NCBI RefSeq assembly: GCF_041154745.1
Contig: NZ_AP031573.1
Span: 5,306,017 to 5,370,016, forward strand
Length of the DNA: 64,000 bases
Origin: Flavobacterium sp. CFS9
Lineage (GTDB): Bacteria > Bacteroidota > Bacteroidia > Flavobacteriales > Flavobacteriaceae
Direction of reading: 5' to 3'
Shown here: one piece after another, positions 1 to 8,721 of the stretch
How positions within the stretch are numbered: the stretch's first letter is position 1
How the letters are laid out: each line of letters begins with the position of its first letter
Notes under the pieces: generated by a model
Databases searched by the model: none
The model's input: only the letters and a program-made list of their open reading frames with translations
What the model was told of the DNA's origin: nothing
Position numbers and translations under genes: made by a program

Positions 1-873
1 TGTATCTGCGATGGAACCAGTATGGTCACTTTGATGCAGGAATTACTTGCTTTAATAGATAATCCCGCTCTTGATCTAAAACCTTATCCATTGTTCCAAT
101 CGGCCAACAATTTCCTTGCGCCAGAGTTTGATCTTCAAAAAAAAGCACGTAAAGCGAAGCTTTATTTATTCTTAGGGAAATTTTTCTTTTTACTGCAACG
201 GAAAAATAAAAATAGAAATCACGGAAAAAATTATGCCATTCATTGGAAATTAGATCCGACAAACTCCGCCCTTATAAAGCAAAAATGCAAAGACAACGGT
301 ATTTCTGTTCATGCTATTCTTTGTACAGCCTTTATGCAGGCTTTTCAGGATCTACAAGGTGAAACAGCGAAAAAAAAGGTAATCAGTCCCATTGATATCC
401 GCCATTTTATTCCTGAAATCAAAAAAGACCAAATGTTTGCCTTTGCCCCAACAGTGGAACTTTCACTAAAAAAGGAAAAAACTCAAATACTGGATCAGGC
501 GAAACACATCAAAAAGGATCTTACTCAAAAAATAGAAAAAATGGACGCCCGCGAACTGTTATGGATGGGTGAACAAATGCATCCTCTGGTCGATCGCATG
601 ATTAAACTCCTAAAATCAAGCCAGGGCTCACACGATCTGACACTTTCGAATATGGGGAACCTTCCAATCCGGAACGATTACAAAAATTTCATTCTGGAAG
701 ATATTTTTAGTCCAACAGTAGCATTTCCATGGCTAAATTCAAACACTCTGGTTACGACTACTTTTAACGAACAAATGGATTTTACATTAATGTCCAATGA
801 AGACTTCTTACCAAAACAGGAAGCTTCAAAAATCAAAGATAAGGCTCTGGAAATACTGGCTTTTTCCCTATAA
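1..873 (+). CDS. Condensation/acyltransferase-like protein (5' partial)
   Basis: The reading frame is open to the first base of the window, so the gene starts upstream. The codons before the first internal ATG (base 22) read ICDGTS, which fits the end of an HHxxxDG catalytic motif of the condensation/alcohol-acyltransferase/PapA superfamily; the two His residues would lie just outside the window. What remains is about 290 residues. It includes a segment around residues 80-150 resembling the central part of such folds (VHAILCTAFMQAF, then SPIDIRHFI) and a C-terminal stretch with LTLSNMGNLPI and a DFTLMSNEDFL-type end. These proteins use CoA- or carrier-linked acyl groups to acylate alcohols or amines. 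The substrate cannot be inferred here. The following membrane protein starts 7 bases after the stop, so the two are probably co-transcribed. Confidence 0.6.
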   Translation, partial: CICDGTSMVTLMQELLALIDNPALDLKPYPLFQSANNFLAPEFDLQKKARKAKLYLFLGKFFFLLQRKNKNRNHGKNYAIHWKLDPTNSALIKQKCKDNGISVHAILCTAFMQAFQDLQGETAKKKVISPIDIRHFIPEIKKDQMFAFAPTVELSLKKEKTQILDQAKHIKKDLTQKIEKMDARELLWMGEQMHPLVDRMIKLLKSSQGSHDLTLSNMGNLPIRNDYKNFILEDIFSPTVAFPWLNSNTLVTTTFNEQMDFTLMSNEDFLPKQEASKIKDKALEILAFSL

Positions 874-880
874 ATTACTT

Positions 881-1417
881 ATGAAATCAGAAGCTCCGCC
901 AAGAACGACAACCCTTAAACGCTTTTTAAGAAAGCGAGCCATTTACTATATTCTCCCTAACGTATGTTTCAATTTTATTATTGCTTACGCCAGTTTCCAG
1001 GAATTAGGGTATACTCATTTTTTTGCCGGTCCTCAAAGCTTAGCACGTTTAACGTTACCAATGGCTGTCTTTTTGCCTGTAATCCTGACCATGGATATCA
1101 TCAATCGGGTTATTGTTGCCTCCAAACAGGAATTAATCGAAGTGGTAATAGATCATAACCTGAATAAAAATAGGTTTATAACAAAATTATGCCTGTTACA
1201 CGGCATCATAACCGGTTTACTGGTATTAGCAGTTTTACTTCTTGCGCAGCAGAGCCTGACGGTTAATCATAAATTAGATCCAACTCTTATGGCTCTTCTG
1301 GATGCTGTTCTTGCAGGTGTACTTTCGATATTGTTTACTTATCTTCCCATATACAGGTTAAAAAAACATTTTTATAAACCTATTTCAAGAGTGCAGATAG
1401 AGGCTGATATCCATTGA
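881..1417 (+). CDS. Small integral membrane protein, unknown function
   Basis: This is a 178-residue protein with about four hydrophobic segments (near residues 22-42, 55-75, 105-125 and 135-155) and basic flanks (KRFLRKR at the N-terminus, RLKKHFYK near the C-terminus). It is probably an inner-membrane protein. I chose the ATG at 881 because an earlier in-frame ATG at 797 would overlap the upstream gene by 77 bases. The 881 start gives a 7-base gap and a conventional polar N-terminus before the first membrane segment. I do not recognise a family. Close spacing to the acyltransferase-like gene suggests a shared transcript, perhaps in lipid or cell-envelope chemistry, but that is inference from position only. 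Confidence 0.6.
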   Translation: MKSEAPPRTTTLKRFLRKRAIYYILPNVCFNFIIAYASFQELGYTHFFAGPQSLARLTLPMAVFLPVILTMDIINRVIVASKQELIEVVIDHNLNKNRFITKLCLLHGIITGLLVLAVLLLAQQSLTVNHKLDPTLMALLDAVLAGVLSILFTYLPIYRLKKHFYKPISRVQIEADIH

Positions 1418-1591
1418 CAGAAAGCTCAATGCAAGCTCGTATAATCAACAGCGAAAGAGGTGAATTCGTCGCTCATTTTTTTTTTATTTTTATGAGTACA
1501 TTCTTTACTCTATCGTATCAAAAAAGAATTGTAAAATAAGCAAACCAATTAAAATCAGTAAAATGTATCCGTTTTACATTGATCTGTATCT

Positions 1592-1621
1592 GTTTACTGA
1601 ATATTCTATTTTCTAAATTTG
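1592..1621 (+). promoter_or_regulatory. Candidate promoter of the AraC-type regulator
   Basis: TAAATTTG at 1614-1621 matches the Bacteroidota -7 consensus TAnnTTTG exactly. It lies 23 bases before the ATG at 1645. The -33 region (GTTTA, about 1592) matches only weakly, so this rests on the -7 element. Confidence 0.4.
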
Positions 1622-1644
1622 CGTAATCTTAATTCAAGATTGAT

Positions 1645-2535
1645 ATGGGAAAAAAAATATTGAACATACAGGAATTCACAAAATACCTGAATCTGACGAA
1701 TATAAAAAATGAAGATCTTCATATTGTAAACTTTCAAAATGAAGAAGACTTGCTTTTAAAATCAGAAGCGGTGACGATCGATTTTTATCTTTTGGCCATA
1801 AAACCTCCTTTTTATAAAAATTTGGTTCAGCAGGAACTGTTAGAAGACCAGTCAAATTCTTTTATGTATGTAGATTGTCCGCACAATTCAATCGCATGGG
1901 ATATTACCCCTCCTTCTTCGGAATATACCATAATGGTGAGCAGTAAATACCTGAGTAAAATAGCTAAAAACTATAATTTTACCCATTATGGCAGTCATCA
2001 TGAAGCATTATTTCTCACCAAAGAGGAAGAAACATTATTGTGGGATCTTTACAAAAAAACGCACGATGAATTTACAAAACAGTATTATTCAAAAGACATA
2101 ATTGTCTCTTATATTACACTTATATTATCTTACACACAAGTATTTTATGACCGACAATTTGATACCCGAAGCAAAATCTATCATAAGGTTATTTCAGATT
2201 TCAACAGTCATTTAGAAGATTTCTTCAATAAAGAAGAGAGCATCGCAGGACTGCCGTCAGTAGCCTACTTTGCACAAAAATCAAACTTGTCTCCTAATTA
2301 TTTCGGGGATCTGATCAAACACTTTACCGGAAGTTCCCCAAGTGAGCACATTCAGGATTTTGTGATCCGGCTGGCGAAAAACAAACTGAGTAATACCAGT
2401 CTTTCTGTAAGTGAAATTTCGTATAGTCTGGGGTTTGACTACCCGAATTATTTTGCACGTTTTTTCCGCAAGATTACAAAACACCTAGAGGTCAGTTTCC
2501 GGGTGGAGCGACCAGTGCAGTATATTCCCGCATGA
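1645..2535 (+). CDS. AraC family transcriptional regulator with altered C-terminus
   Basis: This 296-residue protein has an N-terminal sensing region of about 180 residues and a C-terminal AraC/XylS double helix-turn-helix. The second HTH is clear (VSEISYSLGFDYPNYFARFFRKIT, about residues 252-275). The first lies around FAQKSNLSPNYFGDLIKHFTG. Family members normally finish with a G-x-SPSEFR-like helix after FRKITG. Here the frame instead runs into an unrelated tail ending VERPVQYIPA. The DNA encoding that tail, read in another frame, continues smoothly into the hydrolase fragment downstream. The tail is therefore best explained by a deletion that removed the last residues of this regulator and the start of its neighbour. 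The DNA-binding core is intact, so the protein may still work. Confidence 0.75.
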   Translation: MGKKILNIQEFTKYLNLTNIKNEDLHIVNFQNEEDLLLKSEAVTIDFYLLAIKPPFYKNLVQQELLEDQSNSFMYVDCPHNSIAWDITPPSSEYTIMVSSKYLSKIAKNYNFTHYGSHHEALFLTKEEETLLWDLYKKTHDEFTKQYYSKDIIVSYITLILSYTQVFYDRQFDTRSKIYHKVISDFNSHLEDFFNKEESIAGLPSVAYFAQKSNLSPNYFGDLIKHFTGSSPSEHIQDFVIRLAKNKLSNTSLSVSEISYSLGFDYPNYFARFFRKITKHLEVSFRVERPVQYIPA

Positions 2536-2789
2536 GTATTGGTTTTGGTTGGGACGCCTTTTATCTGGCCGAAACATTATTAACACAGCCGATTTTGGTA
2601 ATTGTAGGAGATAAACCAGGAGGTTTTGGCGCATACAGAGACGGATATGAGATCGTCAGACGTGCTGCTTCTGTTAAAAAGGAACTGGTAGTATTGAAAA
2701 ATACTTCGCATTACGAATTATACGATCAGCCAAAACCTGTGGGATTAGCACTGGAAAAAGTAATCCCCTTCTTCAAAGAAAACCTATAA
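2472..2789 (+). pseudogene. Alpha/beta hydrolase, N-terminally truncated remnant
   Basis: From 2532 an ATG opens an 85-residue frame. Its homologous-looking sequence extends further upstream without a stop (YKTPRGQFPGG..., from about 2475), so the ATG is not a natural start. The remnant has the last strand and helices of an alpha/beta hydrolase: a QPILVIVGDKPGG strand carrying the acid-loop region, and NTSHYELYD with the probable catalytic His. The nucleophile elbow (GxSxG), the oxyanion region and the cap are all absent; roughly 200 residues are missing. It overlaps the end of the AraC gene in a different frame. I interpret this as a deletion joining an AraC regulator to the tail of the adjacent hydrolase gene. 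It is unlikely to encode an active enzyme. Confidence 0.6.
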
Positions 2790-2872
2790 TTTTCTTTAAC
2801 AGGAACCAACTTTTTTACAAAAGGCTTGTCAAAAAAATAGCTACTGAATACCTGGTATACTGTCTGCTTTTT

Positions 2873-2908
2873 CAAAAAAACCTTCAAATCGTATGATTTG
2901 AAGGTTTT
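2873..2908. terminator. Bidirectional intrinsic terminator
   Basis: A perfect inverted repeat CCTTCAAATC / GATTTGAAGG (2881-2890 and 2895-2904) with a 4-base loop has an A-run on the left and a T-rich run on the right. It can end the hydrolase remnant transcript from the left and the decarboxylase transcript from the right. Confidence 0.75.
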
Positions 2909-2990
2909 CTCTTTTATAATATTTCTGTAAAATTCTAAGTAAATAAAAAGCTTATTTTTAAATACTACAAATCACACTTTCATTTTAAAC

Positions 2991-4751
2991 CTAACACAAA
3001 TTCCAGTCTTTATCTAAAAATTCATCCTCTCCGGGCTCTTCCGTTTTGTAAGCAATCGCTTCCGGTATGGATGTCTTAGGAATATTCACATGTATAATTG
3101 TGTTTTCCTTAATAGTGCCAAGTTGTTGCAAAACTTCTTCGAGTTCATCGAGAGTGTTAACTTCAAAACCTTTACCTCCAAATACATCAACGAGTTTAGC
3201 ATACTTCCAACGATGCATTTCATTGTAATCGTAAACATTGTTTAAATCAGGAATATCATAATCTACTTTGTCGTCACCACGAAAAGGATTTGGATTCACG
3301 AGCATTTGTTCGATACCATAAATACCATTATCCAATACAAAAACGATAGTATCATGTTTTAACTTATTCTGTGTTGAGATGGCCTGACAGGTTTCCTGAA
3401 AAGCACCATCGCCAACAAATACTACGGCCCTTTTATCAGGTCTGGCACATTTTACTCCGGTTGCAGCAGGTACAGAATAACCGATAGAAAGCCATGATGC
3501 CTGTGCCACAAATCCGTTAGGTTCTGCAATACGAATGCCCTGAGCACCCAATAAAGGAAACCCTGCATCAGCAACTACGATGTGACTGCTATTTATAAAA
3601 CTATTGATCCGTTTGAAAAAAGTATCATAGGTCAAAAGCGGTTTTTCATTTTTTGCTATGCTAACATCAGCAACGAAAAATGATTTCGGCAGTTTTTCTG
3701 TGTCATACATTTCGTAGGCGCTAAAGGTAACTTTAGTGAGTTCTTCTTTTAGAAAAATAATAAAATCCTTTAGCGATACATTAGCTATATAAGAAGCTCC
3801 TATCCTTACACCACTGTGGTTTGCGAGTACAGTGTCGTCTTTCCAAACATCAAAACCACCCAGATTCTTACCTGTAGTCCATACTCCAAGACCAATTTTT
3901 AACTCAGCCTTTTCAAATTGCTCTTTAACATCTTTTGGAGATGCTTTGCCATTAAAAACACCCTTGAATTTAGGATGGTTTTCAGAAACAATTGATTTTC
4001 CGAGTATGGAAGTTACAAATTCTGTATCGGTAGTTTCAATCAGATCCAGAAATTCTTTTTGAATGCCGTAGCGCTGAATTTCAATTCCGCCCCAGAAAAT
4101 GATTTCTTTTCCACGAGCCATTGCAGCAACCTTCTGAGCTGCCTTGCGGGCACTTGTTTTACATTTTGATGTTCCTCTTTCTACCAATGGAGTAACAGGC
4201 GCATCACATTCCATTCGCCATGCATCTTCAAAAACCTCAAGGTAAACCGGTCTTCCGTATAAAAGACAGGCATTCAGTACCGCATCAATCTTATAAGGAG
4301 CATCAGATGAACCTGTAATCTGTTCGGCAGCAACGGTAACATTACGGAACACATTGATATTACTGTACATATCTCCCGTCATATGTGAGGCCAGCATTCC
4401 CTGAACAAGGCTTCGCTGCTGGTCTTTGTTAGTTGGCGCTCCATTGATAACCAAAACAGGACAATGTTCTACATACGAGCCCGCAACCGAATTCAACAAT
4501 GTAAAGGCTCCCACACCGTAGGTTACTGCAACTGCTGCAAAACCATTTTGTCGTGCATAAGCATCCGTACAGTGTCCGGCATTTATTTCATTGGTATCAT
4601 TAACAACTTTAATTTTCGCGTTTTTATCCTCGAGGATTGTATTTAAAAACGGAGCGGTATAATTGCCTGCAATACCAAATAAATGTGTAAGTCCTAATTC
4701 TTCCAGGCGTATCTGCAGGTATTTTGCTACTGATATTTTTTTATCGGCCAT
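2991..4751 (-). CDS. ThDP-dependent 2-keto-acid decarboxylase (pyruvate/indolepyruvate decarboxylase-like)
   Basis: This is a 586-residue cytoplasmic thiamine diphosphate enzyme. The N-terminal PYR domain has the conserved activating Glu in NEINAG (E55), followed by AGSYVEHCPVLVI. The C-terminal PP domain has the GDG...N cofactor motif (GDGAFQETCQ ... VLDNGIYG). Family members decarboxylate 2-keto acids to aldehydes. The HH pair typical of pyruvate and indolepyruvate decarboxylases is not evident: the equivalent stretch reads MLASHMTGD, so substrate or mechanism may differ. I chose the start at 4751 (MADKKIS). An earlier in-frame ATG at 4820 would add 23 untypical residues lying inside the upstream gene. 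With this start there is one base between the stop of the amine oxidase gene and this ATG, implying translational coupling and a shared pathway. Confidence 0.8.
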   Translation of the reverse strand: MADKKISVAKYLQIRLEELGLTHLFGIAGNYTAPFLNTILEDKNAKIKVVNDTNEINAGHCTDAYARQNGFAAVAVTYGVGAFTLLNSVAGSYVEHCPVLVINGAPTNKDQQRSLVQGMLASHMTGDMYSNINVFRNVTVAAEQITGSSDAPYKIDAVLNACLLYGRPVYLEVFEDAWRMECDAPVTPLVERGTSKCKTSARKAAQKVAAMARGKEIIFWGGIEIQRYGIQKEFLDLIETTDTEFVTSILGKSIVSENHPKFKGVFNGKASPKDVKEQFEKAELKIGLGVWTTGKNLGGFDVWKDDTVLANHSGVRIGASYIANVSLKDFIIFLKEELTKVTFSAYEMYDTEKLPKSFFVADVSIAKNEKPLLTYDTFFKRINSFINSSHIVVADAGFPLLGAQGIRIAEPNGFVAQASWLSIGYSVPAATGVKCARPDKRAVVFVGDGAFQETCQAISTQNKLKHDTIVFVLDNGIYGIEQMLVNPNPFRGDDKVDYDIPDLNNVYDYNEMHRWKYAKLVDVFGGKGFEVNTLDELEEVLQQLGTIKENTIIHVNIPKTSIPEAIAYKTEEPGEDEFLDKDWNLC

Positions 4752-4752
4752 C

Positions 4753-6474
4753 TTAAATCGGGTTATTAAGATTACCAATATTTTCGTTGACTTCCAGTGC
4801 GGTACGAATTCCCGATTCAATAGCGCCTTCTATCCAGGCGTGTTTCAGAGAAGTATGCTCTCCTGCAAAATGCGCTTTTCCTTTCCATTCCGTAGAAATA
4901 ATATGACGCTGCAATAACTGTAACTGACCCGGATTGAAGATTGCCGCTTCGCCAAAAGCATAAGGATCACGCATCCAGCTTTGTGTTGCAGCACCAACTA
5001 ATTTTCCGGCTTTGCCTCTGCGGTCTTTGATACTTGAACTGATTACGGCAAGGTCGATAATACGCTGCTGTTCCTTCTCGTCATCGCTGTGCATGATGGC
5101 CAGATTTTTAAGTGCATAGAAATATCGGTCATCATCATCCATAGAATCCCAGCGGCTTGCTTCGTCTGACCAGCAATAAGAAGCTAAAACGACACCATGT
5201 CCGTTACTTCCTAAATCATTACTCGGATAATAGGTAAAACGGTTAGAGAAATCAGTGATGGTGCCACCGCCAACGATATTATACGGAGCTTCCTGCCACC
5301 ATTTTTCACGGAATTCAAGTAATATTTTTGTAGCAGAATCATAATGCAGTTCCCGAATTGCTTTTCGTTTTTGCTGTTTGAATTGTGGTGTTACATAAAC
5401 GTGTCTTAGTGCCGAAAATGGTATGCTGACAATTACCTCATCAAATTCCATTTCGCTTACGGGTGTTTTTAATGCTTTGAATCCTGCATCTTCATAAAAC
5501 TGAGGATCGCGCTGTACCTCAATGTCTACTTCTATTTTTACCTTATCATTGACCAGCATCATTTTGGTCATCCTACAATCGAAATAGGTGTTTTCTTCGA
5601 GTTTATGGGCTTTAAAAAAGGCATTCGGCAGCTTGTCACATCCGCCTACAATTTCCATAAATCGTGTAGAGTCCTTAATAATATTTTGTTCTATAAAACT
5701 CTGAATAAAGTCGTAAGCCATTCTGGATTCCAGATTTTGGAGAACACCAATCATTTCAATGGCGTTTTCTGAATACATGGAATGTTCTTTCAGGAAACGA
5801 CGCATCGAATACTCTCCGTAGCGTTCAATCAGCACCGGCCAGTTCTTCTCCGGATCTTCTGCAATAAACGCTTTAAGCGGATTGATCAGATTAGCCATTA
5901 ACTGGTCTGCACGCATGTTTTCGCTGCTGCCCAAATGAAAGTCGAGCAATTGGTTTACATCAACCGTTTTGTTCTTGTCCTTAGGAATATATTCATTTTG
6001 AACTACACGTTTGCGGTTAATATAGAAAATAGAATTTCTTGTAACTTCGGGTTCCGGTTTGGAAGGATCTGCCTGATGGGCAATTGCCTGCGCTTTATCG
6101 ACAGACAGGTAATAAAAAGGCTCTGTTTTCAGCCCAAGTTTATCGATATATTTGAGTACCATCTGATGTATGGTCGGGATACGCATTGCTCCGGCTTCGC
6201 CATAAACAGTATCGTCTTCAAAATACTTTTTGTCTTTAGAATTTCGAAATGTCTTAATTCGGCCGCCAACACGGGTATTAGATTCCACTATTGTAACCTT
6301 GTGACCGGCTTCCTTTAACATAGCGGCCGCAACCATTCCGGCCATTCCGGCACCAATGATCAATACATCTTTTGGTTTATCCGTATGCGGAATTCCTTCG
6401 TCTATGTATTTTAAATATTGCTGAATAATTGGGTCATTCTCTTCGTCGAGTAAGCCGTGTAAGTAGTTTTCCAT
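4753..6474 (-). CDS. FAD-dependent amine/L-amino-acid oxidase
   Basis: This is a 573-residue flavoprotein of the amine oxidase superfamily (monoamine oxidase, L-amino-acid oxidase, tryptophan 2-monooxygenase). The dinucleotide-binding motif is near residue 40 ([14 protein letters not shown]), followed by the [13 protein letters not shown] flavin motif and a C-terminal FAD contact ([20 protein letters not shown], about 535-555). No signal peptide is seen, so it is probably cytoplasmic. The next gene is a 2-keto-acid decarboxylase one base away. A sensible joint reaction is oxidation of an amino acid to its imino/keto acid, then decarboxylation to an aldehyde. The substrate (Trp, Phe or other) is not visible from sequence. 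It is the first gene of the operon; the region upstream is a repeat-rich gap. Confidence 0.82.
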   Translation of the reverse strand: MENYLHGLLDEENDPIIQQYLKYIDEGIPHTDKPKDVLIIGAGMAGMVAAAMLKEAGHKVTIVESNTRVGGRIKTFRNSKDKKYFEDDTVYGEAGAMRIPTIHQMVLKYIDKLGLKTEPFYYLSVDKAQAIAHQADPSKPEPEVTRNSIFYINRKRVVQNEYIPKDKNKTVDVNQLLDFHLGSSENMRADQLMANLINPLKAFIAEDPEKNWPVLIERYGEYSMRRFLKEHSMYSENAIEMIGVLQNLESRMAYDFIQSFIEQNIIKDSTRFMEIVGGCDKLPNAFFKAHKLEENTYFDCRMTKMMLVNDKVKIEVDIEVQRDPQFYEDAGFKALKTPVSEMEFDEVIVSIPFSALRHVYVTPQFKQQKRKAIRELHYDSATKILLEFREKWWQEAPYNIVGGGTITDFSNRFTYYPSNDLGSNGHGVVLASYCWSDEASRWDSMDDDDRYFYALKNLAIMHSDDEKEQQRIIDLAVISSSIKDRRGKAGKLVGAATQSWMRDPYAFGEAAIFNPGQLQLLQRHIISTEWKGKAHFAGEHTSLKHAWIEGAIESGIRTALEVNENIGNLNNPI

Positions 6475-6642
6475 AATCAGGGAGTTTATTTGTTTGATAT
6501 GTTATTGGTCATAACAAATAAACTCACTAAAACTGTGATTTTTAAGCGTAGTTCTACCTGTTTTAATTAGTAGAAAGCAGATTTTTTATCCCTCTGGTCA
6601 AAAAATTTTTAAATAAGCATAGTTCGGGTGCTTGATACAAAA

Positions 6643-7070
6643 ATTATTTAACACATAGATTTTGTGAAAAAGTAAGAAGTGAAATGTAAAATGTCCCTTT
6701 TTAAGTAAGAAAGTCTATGTTTATATGTTTGAAGAATAGCTACAAATTAACGAACTAAAAAGATCCAAAAATCTGCAGACTCAAGCGATAGCGAAAAGAA
6801 GAAGCAATCTTCAAGATCTGCGTGTGAAAAAATATTTAACACATAGATTTTCTGAAAAAAGTAAGAAGTGAAATGTCAAACGTCCCATTTTTAAGTAAGA
6901 AAGTCTATGTTTATATGTTTGAAGAATAGCTACAAATTAACGAACTAAAAAGATCCAAAAAATCTGCAGACCCGAGCGATAGCGAACAGGCGAAGCAATC
7001 TGCATGTCAAAATATTTAATACATTATAAGCATATTTTTTTTATAGAAAGAAAGTCTATGCTTAAAAATA
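6643..7070. repeat. Tandem intergenic repeat, two copies of about 185 bp plus a fragment
   Basis: Copy 1 (about 6643-6830) and copy 2 (about 6832-7011) are nearly identical for long stretches. Each begins ATTTAACACATAGATTTT, has an inverse partner GTCTATGTTTATATG, and later carries CTGCAGAC followed by AGCGATAGCGAA and GAAGCAATCT. A shorter third piece (about 7012-7070) repeats the start and the GTCTATG block. CATAGA/TCTATG are inverse, so each unit can form a long imperfect hairpin. No open frame is conserved. Together with flanks this fills the 717-base gap between 6475 and 7191; no gene is seen in it. Confidence 0.8.
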
Positions 7071-7125
7071 ATCACACCTATCGGGTTAAAATAAGTCTTC
7101 AGAAATTATGCTTACAGTTAAAATT

Positions 7126-7181
7126 TGGTTTTGTCGCAGCTGTCCAACTAAATTAGAAATGAATTAGATACGACAAAACCA
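7126..7181 (-). terminator. Possible terminator of the PAP2-EptA operon
   Basis: A perfect 11-bp inverted repeat (TGGTTTTGTCG 7126-7136 and CGACAAAACCA 7171-7181) sits just past the stop codon at 7192. The loop is long (34 bases) and the trailing T-run weak, so a terminator is only one reading. Confidence 0.35.
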
Positions 7182-7191
7182 TCAATACTTC

Positions 7192-8721
7192 TTATTTAAA
7201 AATGTTCATCTTCTCATCATAAACAGGACTTTCAACATTAAGAAATTTTAAAACACTATGAAAAACATGGTTTTGAGTCAATGTTTCATTAGGCTTCAGC
7301 TGTTTTGAATGATCGGACACCCAAACAATAAACGGAATCTCATATTGCTCTTTAGGGGCAATGCTAATTGGCACACCGTGCATATAAAGATTTTTTTCTC
7401 CAAGAGATTCTCCGTGATCCGAAACAAAAATCATGGTGCTTTTATATTCTTTTAGTTCTTTTAAATCCTCGATCACGCTATGAAGTATATAATCGGTATA
7501 CACGATCGTGTTATCATAAGCATTAAGAAGTTCATCCTGAGAACATTTACCCAATTCAACACTATTACAAACAGGTTTAAAAGTCTCAAACTTTGGTGGA
7601 TACTTTTTACTGTATGTAGGTCCGTGACTTGTACTGGTATGGAGCACAATTAGTATTTTATTCTTTTTACTGGCCTGAATCTGCTCTTTCAATCCTCTTA
7701 GTAAAACCTCATCATATTCGCATTCCTCCCCTTTACAATCCGCTTTTAATGCTTCTTTATTTTGATAGTTCTTGATATGAACCGGCGGCTCTCCCCAATT
7801 GGTTGTTCTCCAAATCACTTCAACATTATTGCGATACAAATAATTAGGCAAAATCTCATAGAGATCATTACTGTCTTTATGTTCTAAAATACATTTTACA
7901 CCAGCAGTAGTATAAGTAGCGCAAGAATTGGCATTAAAATGAAATACATTTTCTGTTTTGGAAAGTAACGGATTGGTGTTTTTCTTATAACCGTAAAGAG
8001 AAAAATTTTGTCTCCTCGCCGATTCTCCGATAACCAAAACTACAACCGATTTCTCATTGTCTTTTATAACCGCATTTGGCAGCAAAATTTCCTTTTCATT
8101 TTTCTTGAACTTATGAATGTAAAATAGCGGTGTATTAACCGAATATGACCAGGGCATTGCAAGACCTCCAAGTCGTTTCGAATTTTTATCAATCCAAAGC
8201 CAATTACTGGCATTAACAAATACCAAAACGGCAATAAATACTAAAGTCACCGAAGCGGTAATTGAAAACTCCTTCAATGGTACCTTTGTTATTTTGGCTT
8301 TTGCGATGTAAATACTCGGAATAATTCCAAGAAAAACTACATATAAAATTACTTTAAAGGAAAAAAAACTGCTGGACTCTTCGTAATTCGTATTCAAAAT
8401 ATTACCGATCATACTTTCGTCAATGATGACGCTATAGGTATTCACAAAGTAAACTGCAATTGAACTGATCATAAAAAACAAGATCAGCAAAAATTTCCCA
8501 ACACGTCGAGAGAGCGAAAACAGGAGGTATAAAACAAATGCATTAAGCACCAGCATTAAAATTACCAAACTCACAATCAAAACAATACCGTTCAGACTTT
8601 TATAATCGACATTGTTAAAAACAAAGGTGTAAAATGGCAGGTGGAAGAATAAAAAAATCAAAAAACTCATCAATAAAACAAAATGAGTTATTTTGAAATT
8701 ATTTTTTTTTAAGGTAAACAT
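7192..8721 (-). CDS. eptA: Phosphoethanolamine transferase, EptA/sulfatase superfamily
   Basis: This 509-residue inner-membrane protein has about five N-terminal transmembrane segments (residues 10-175) and a C-terminal periplasmic alkaline-phosphatase-fold domain. The signatures are VLVIGESARRQNFSLYGY (metal-binding Glu region), SCATYTTAGVKC (nucleophilic Thr region with paired Cys), LHTSTSHGPTY, and the C-terminal FVSDHGESLGE metal site followed by HG. Several Cys pairs match the disulfides of this family. EptA enzymes move phosphoethanolamine from phosphatidylethanolamine to lipid A phosphates or core sugars, lowering negative charge and sensitivity to cationic peptides. Its start overlaps the end of the PAP2 gene by 23 bases, so the pair form one operon. 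Lipid A as the acceptor is inference from the family and neighbour. Confidence 0.85.
   Translation of the reverse strand: MFTLKKNNFKITHFVLLMSFLIFLFFHLPFYTFVFNNVDYKSLNGIVLIVSLVILMLVLNAFVLYLLFSLSRRVGKFLLILFFMISSIAVYFVNTYSVIIDESMIGNILNTNYEESSSFFSFKVILYVVFLGIIPSIYIAKAKITKVPLKEFSITASVTLVFIAVLVFVNASNWLWIDKNSKRLGGLAMPWSYSVNTPLFYIHKFKKNEKEILLPNAVIKDNEKSVVVLVIGESARRQNFSLYGYKKNTNPLLSKTENVFHFNANSCATYTTAGVKCILEHKDSNDLYEILPNYLYRNNVEVIWRTTNWGEPPVHIKNYQNKEALKADCKGEECEYDEVLLRGLKEQIQASKKNKILIVLHTSTSHGPTYSKKYPPKFETFKPVCNSVELGKCSQDELLNAYDNTIVYTDYILHSVIEDLKELKEYKSTMIFVSDHGESLGEKNLYMHGVPISIAPKEQYEIPFIVWVSDHSKQLKPNETLTQNHVFHSVLKFLNVESPVYDEKMNIFK

Noticed and set aside
2532..2789. Treating the 85-residue hydrolase piece as a complete small gene
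   Set aside because: Family-like sequence continues upstream of its first ATG and the catalytic nucleophile is missing, so it is a remnant.
4752..4820. Longer start for the keto-acid decarboxylase
   Set aside because: The added residues lie within the upstream oxidase gene and do not resemble the family's N-terminus.
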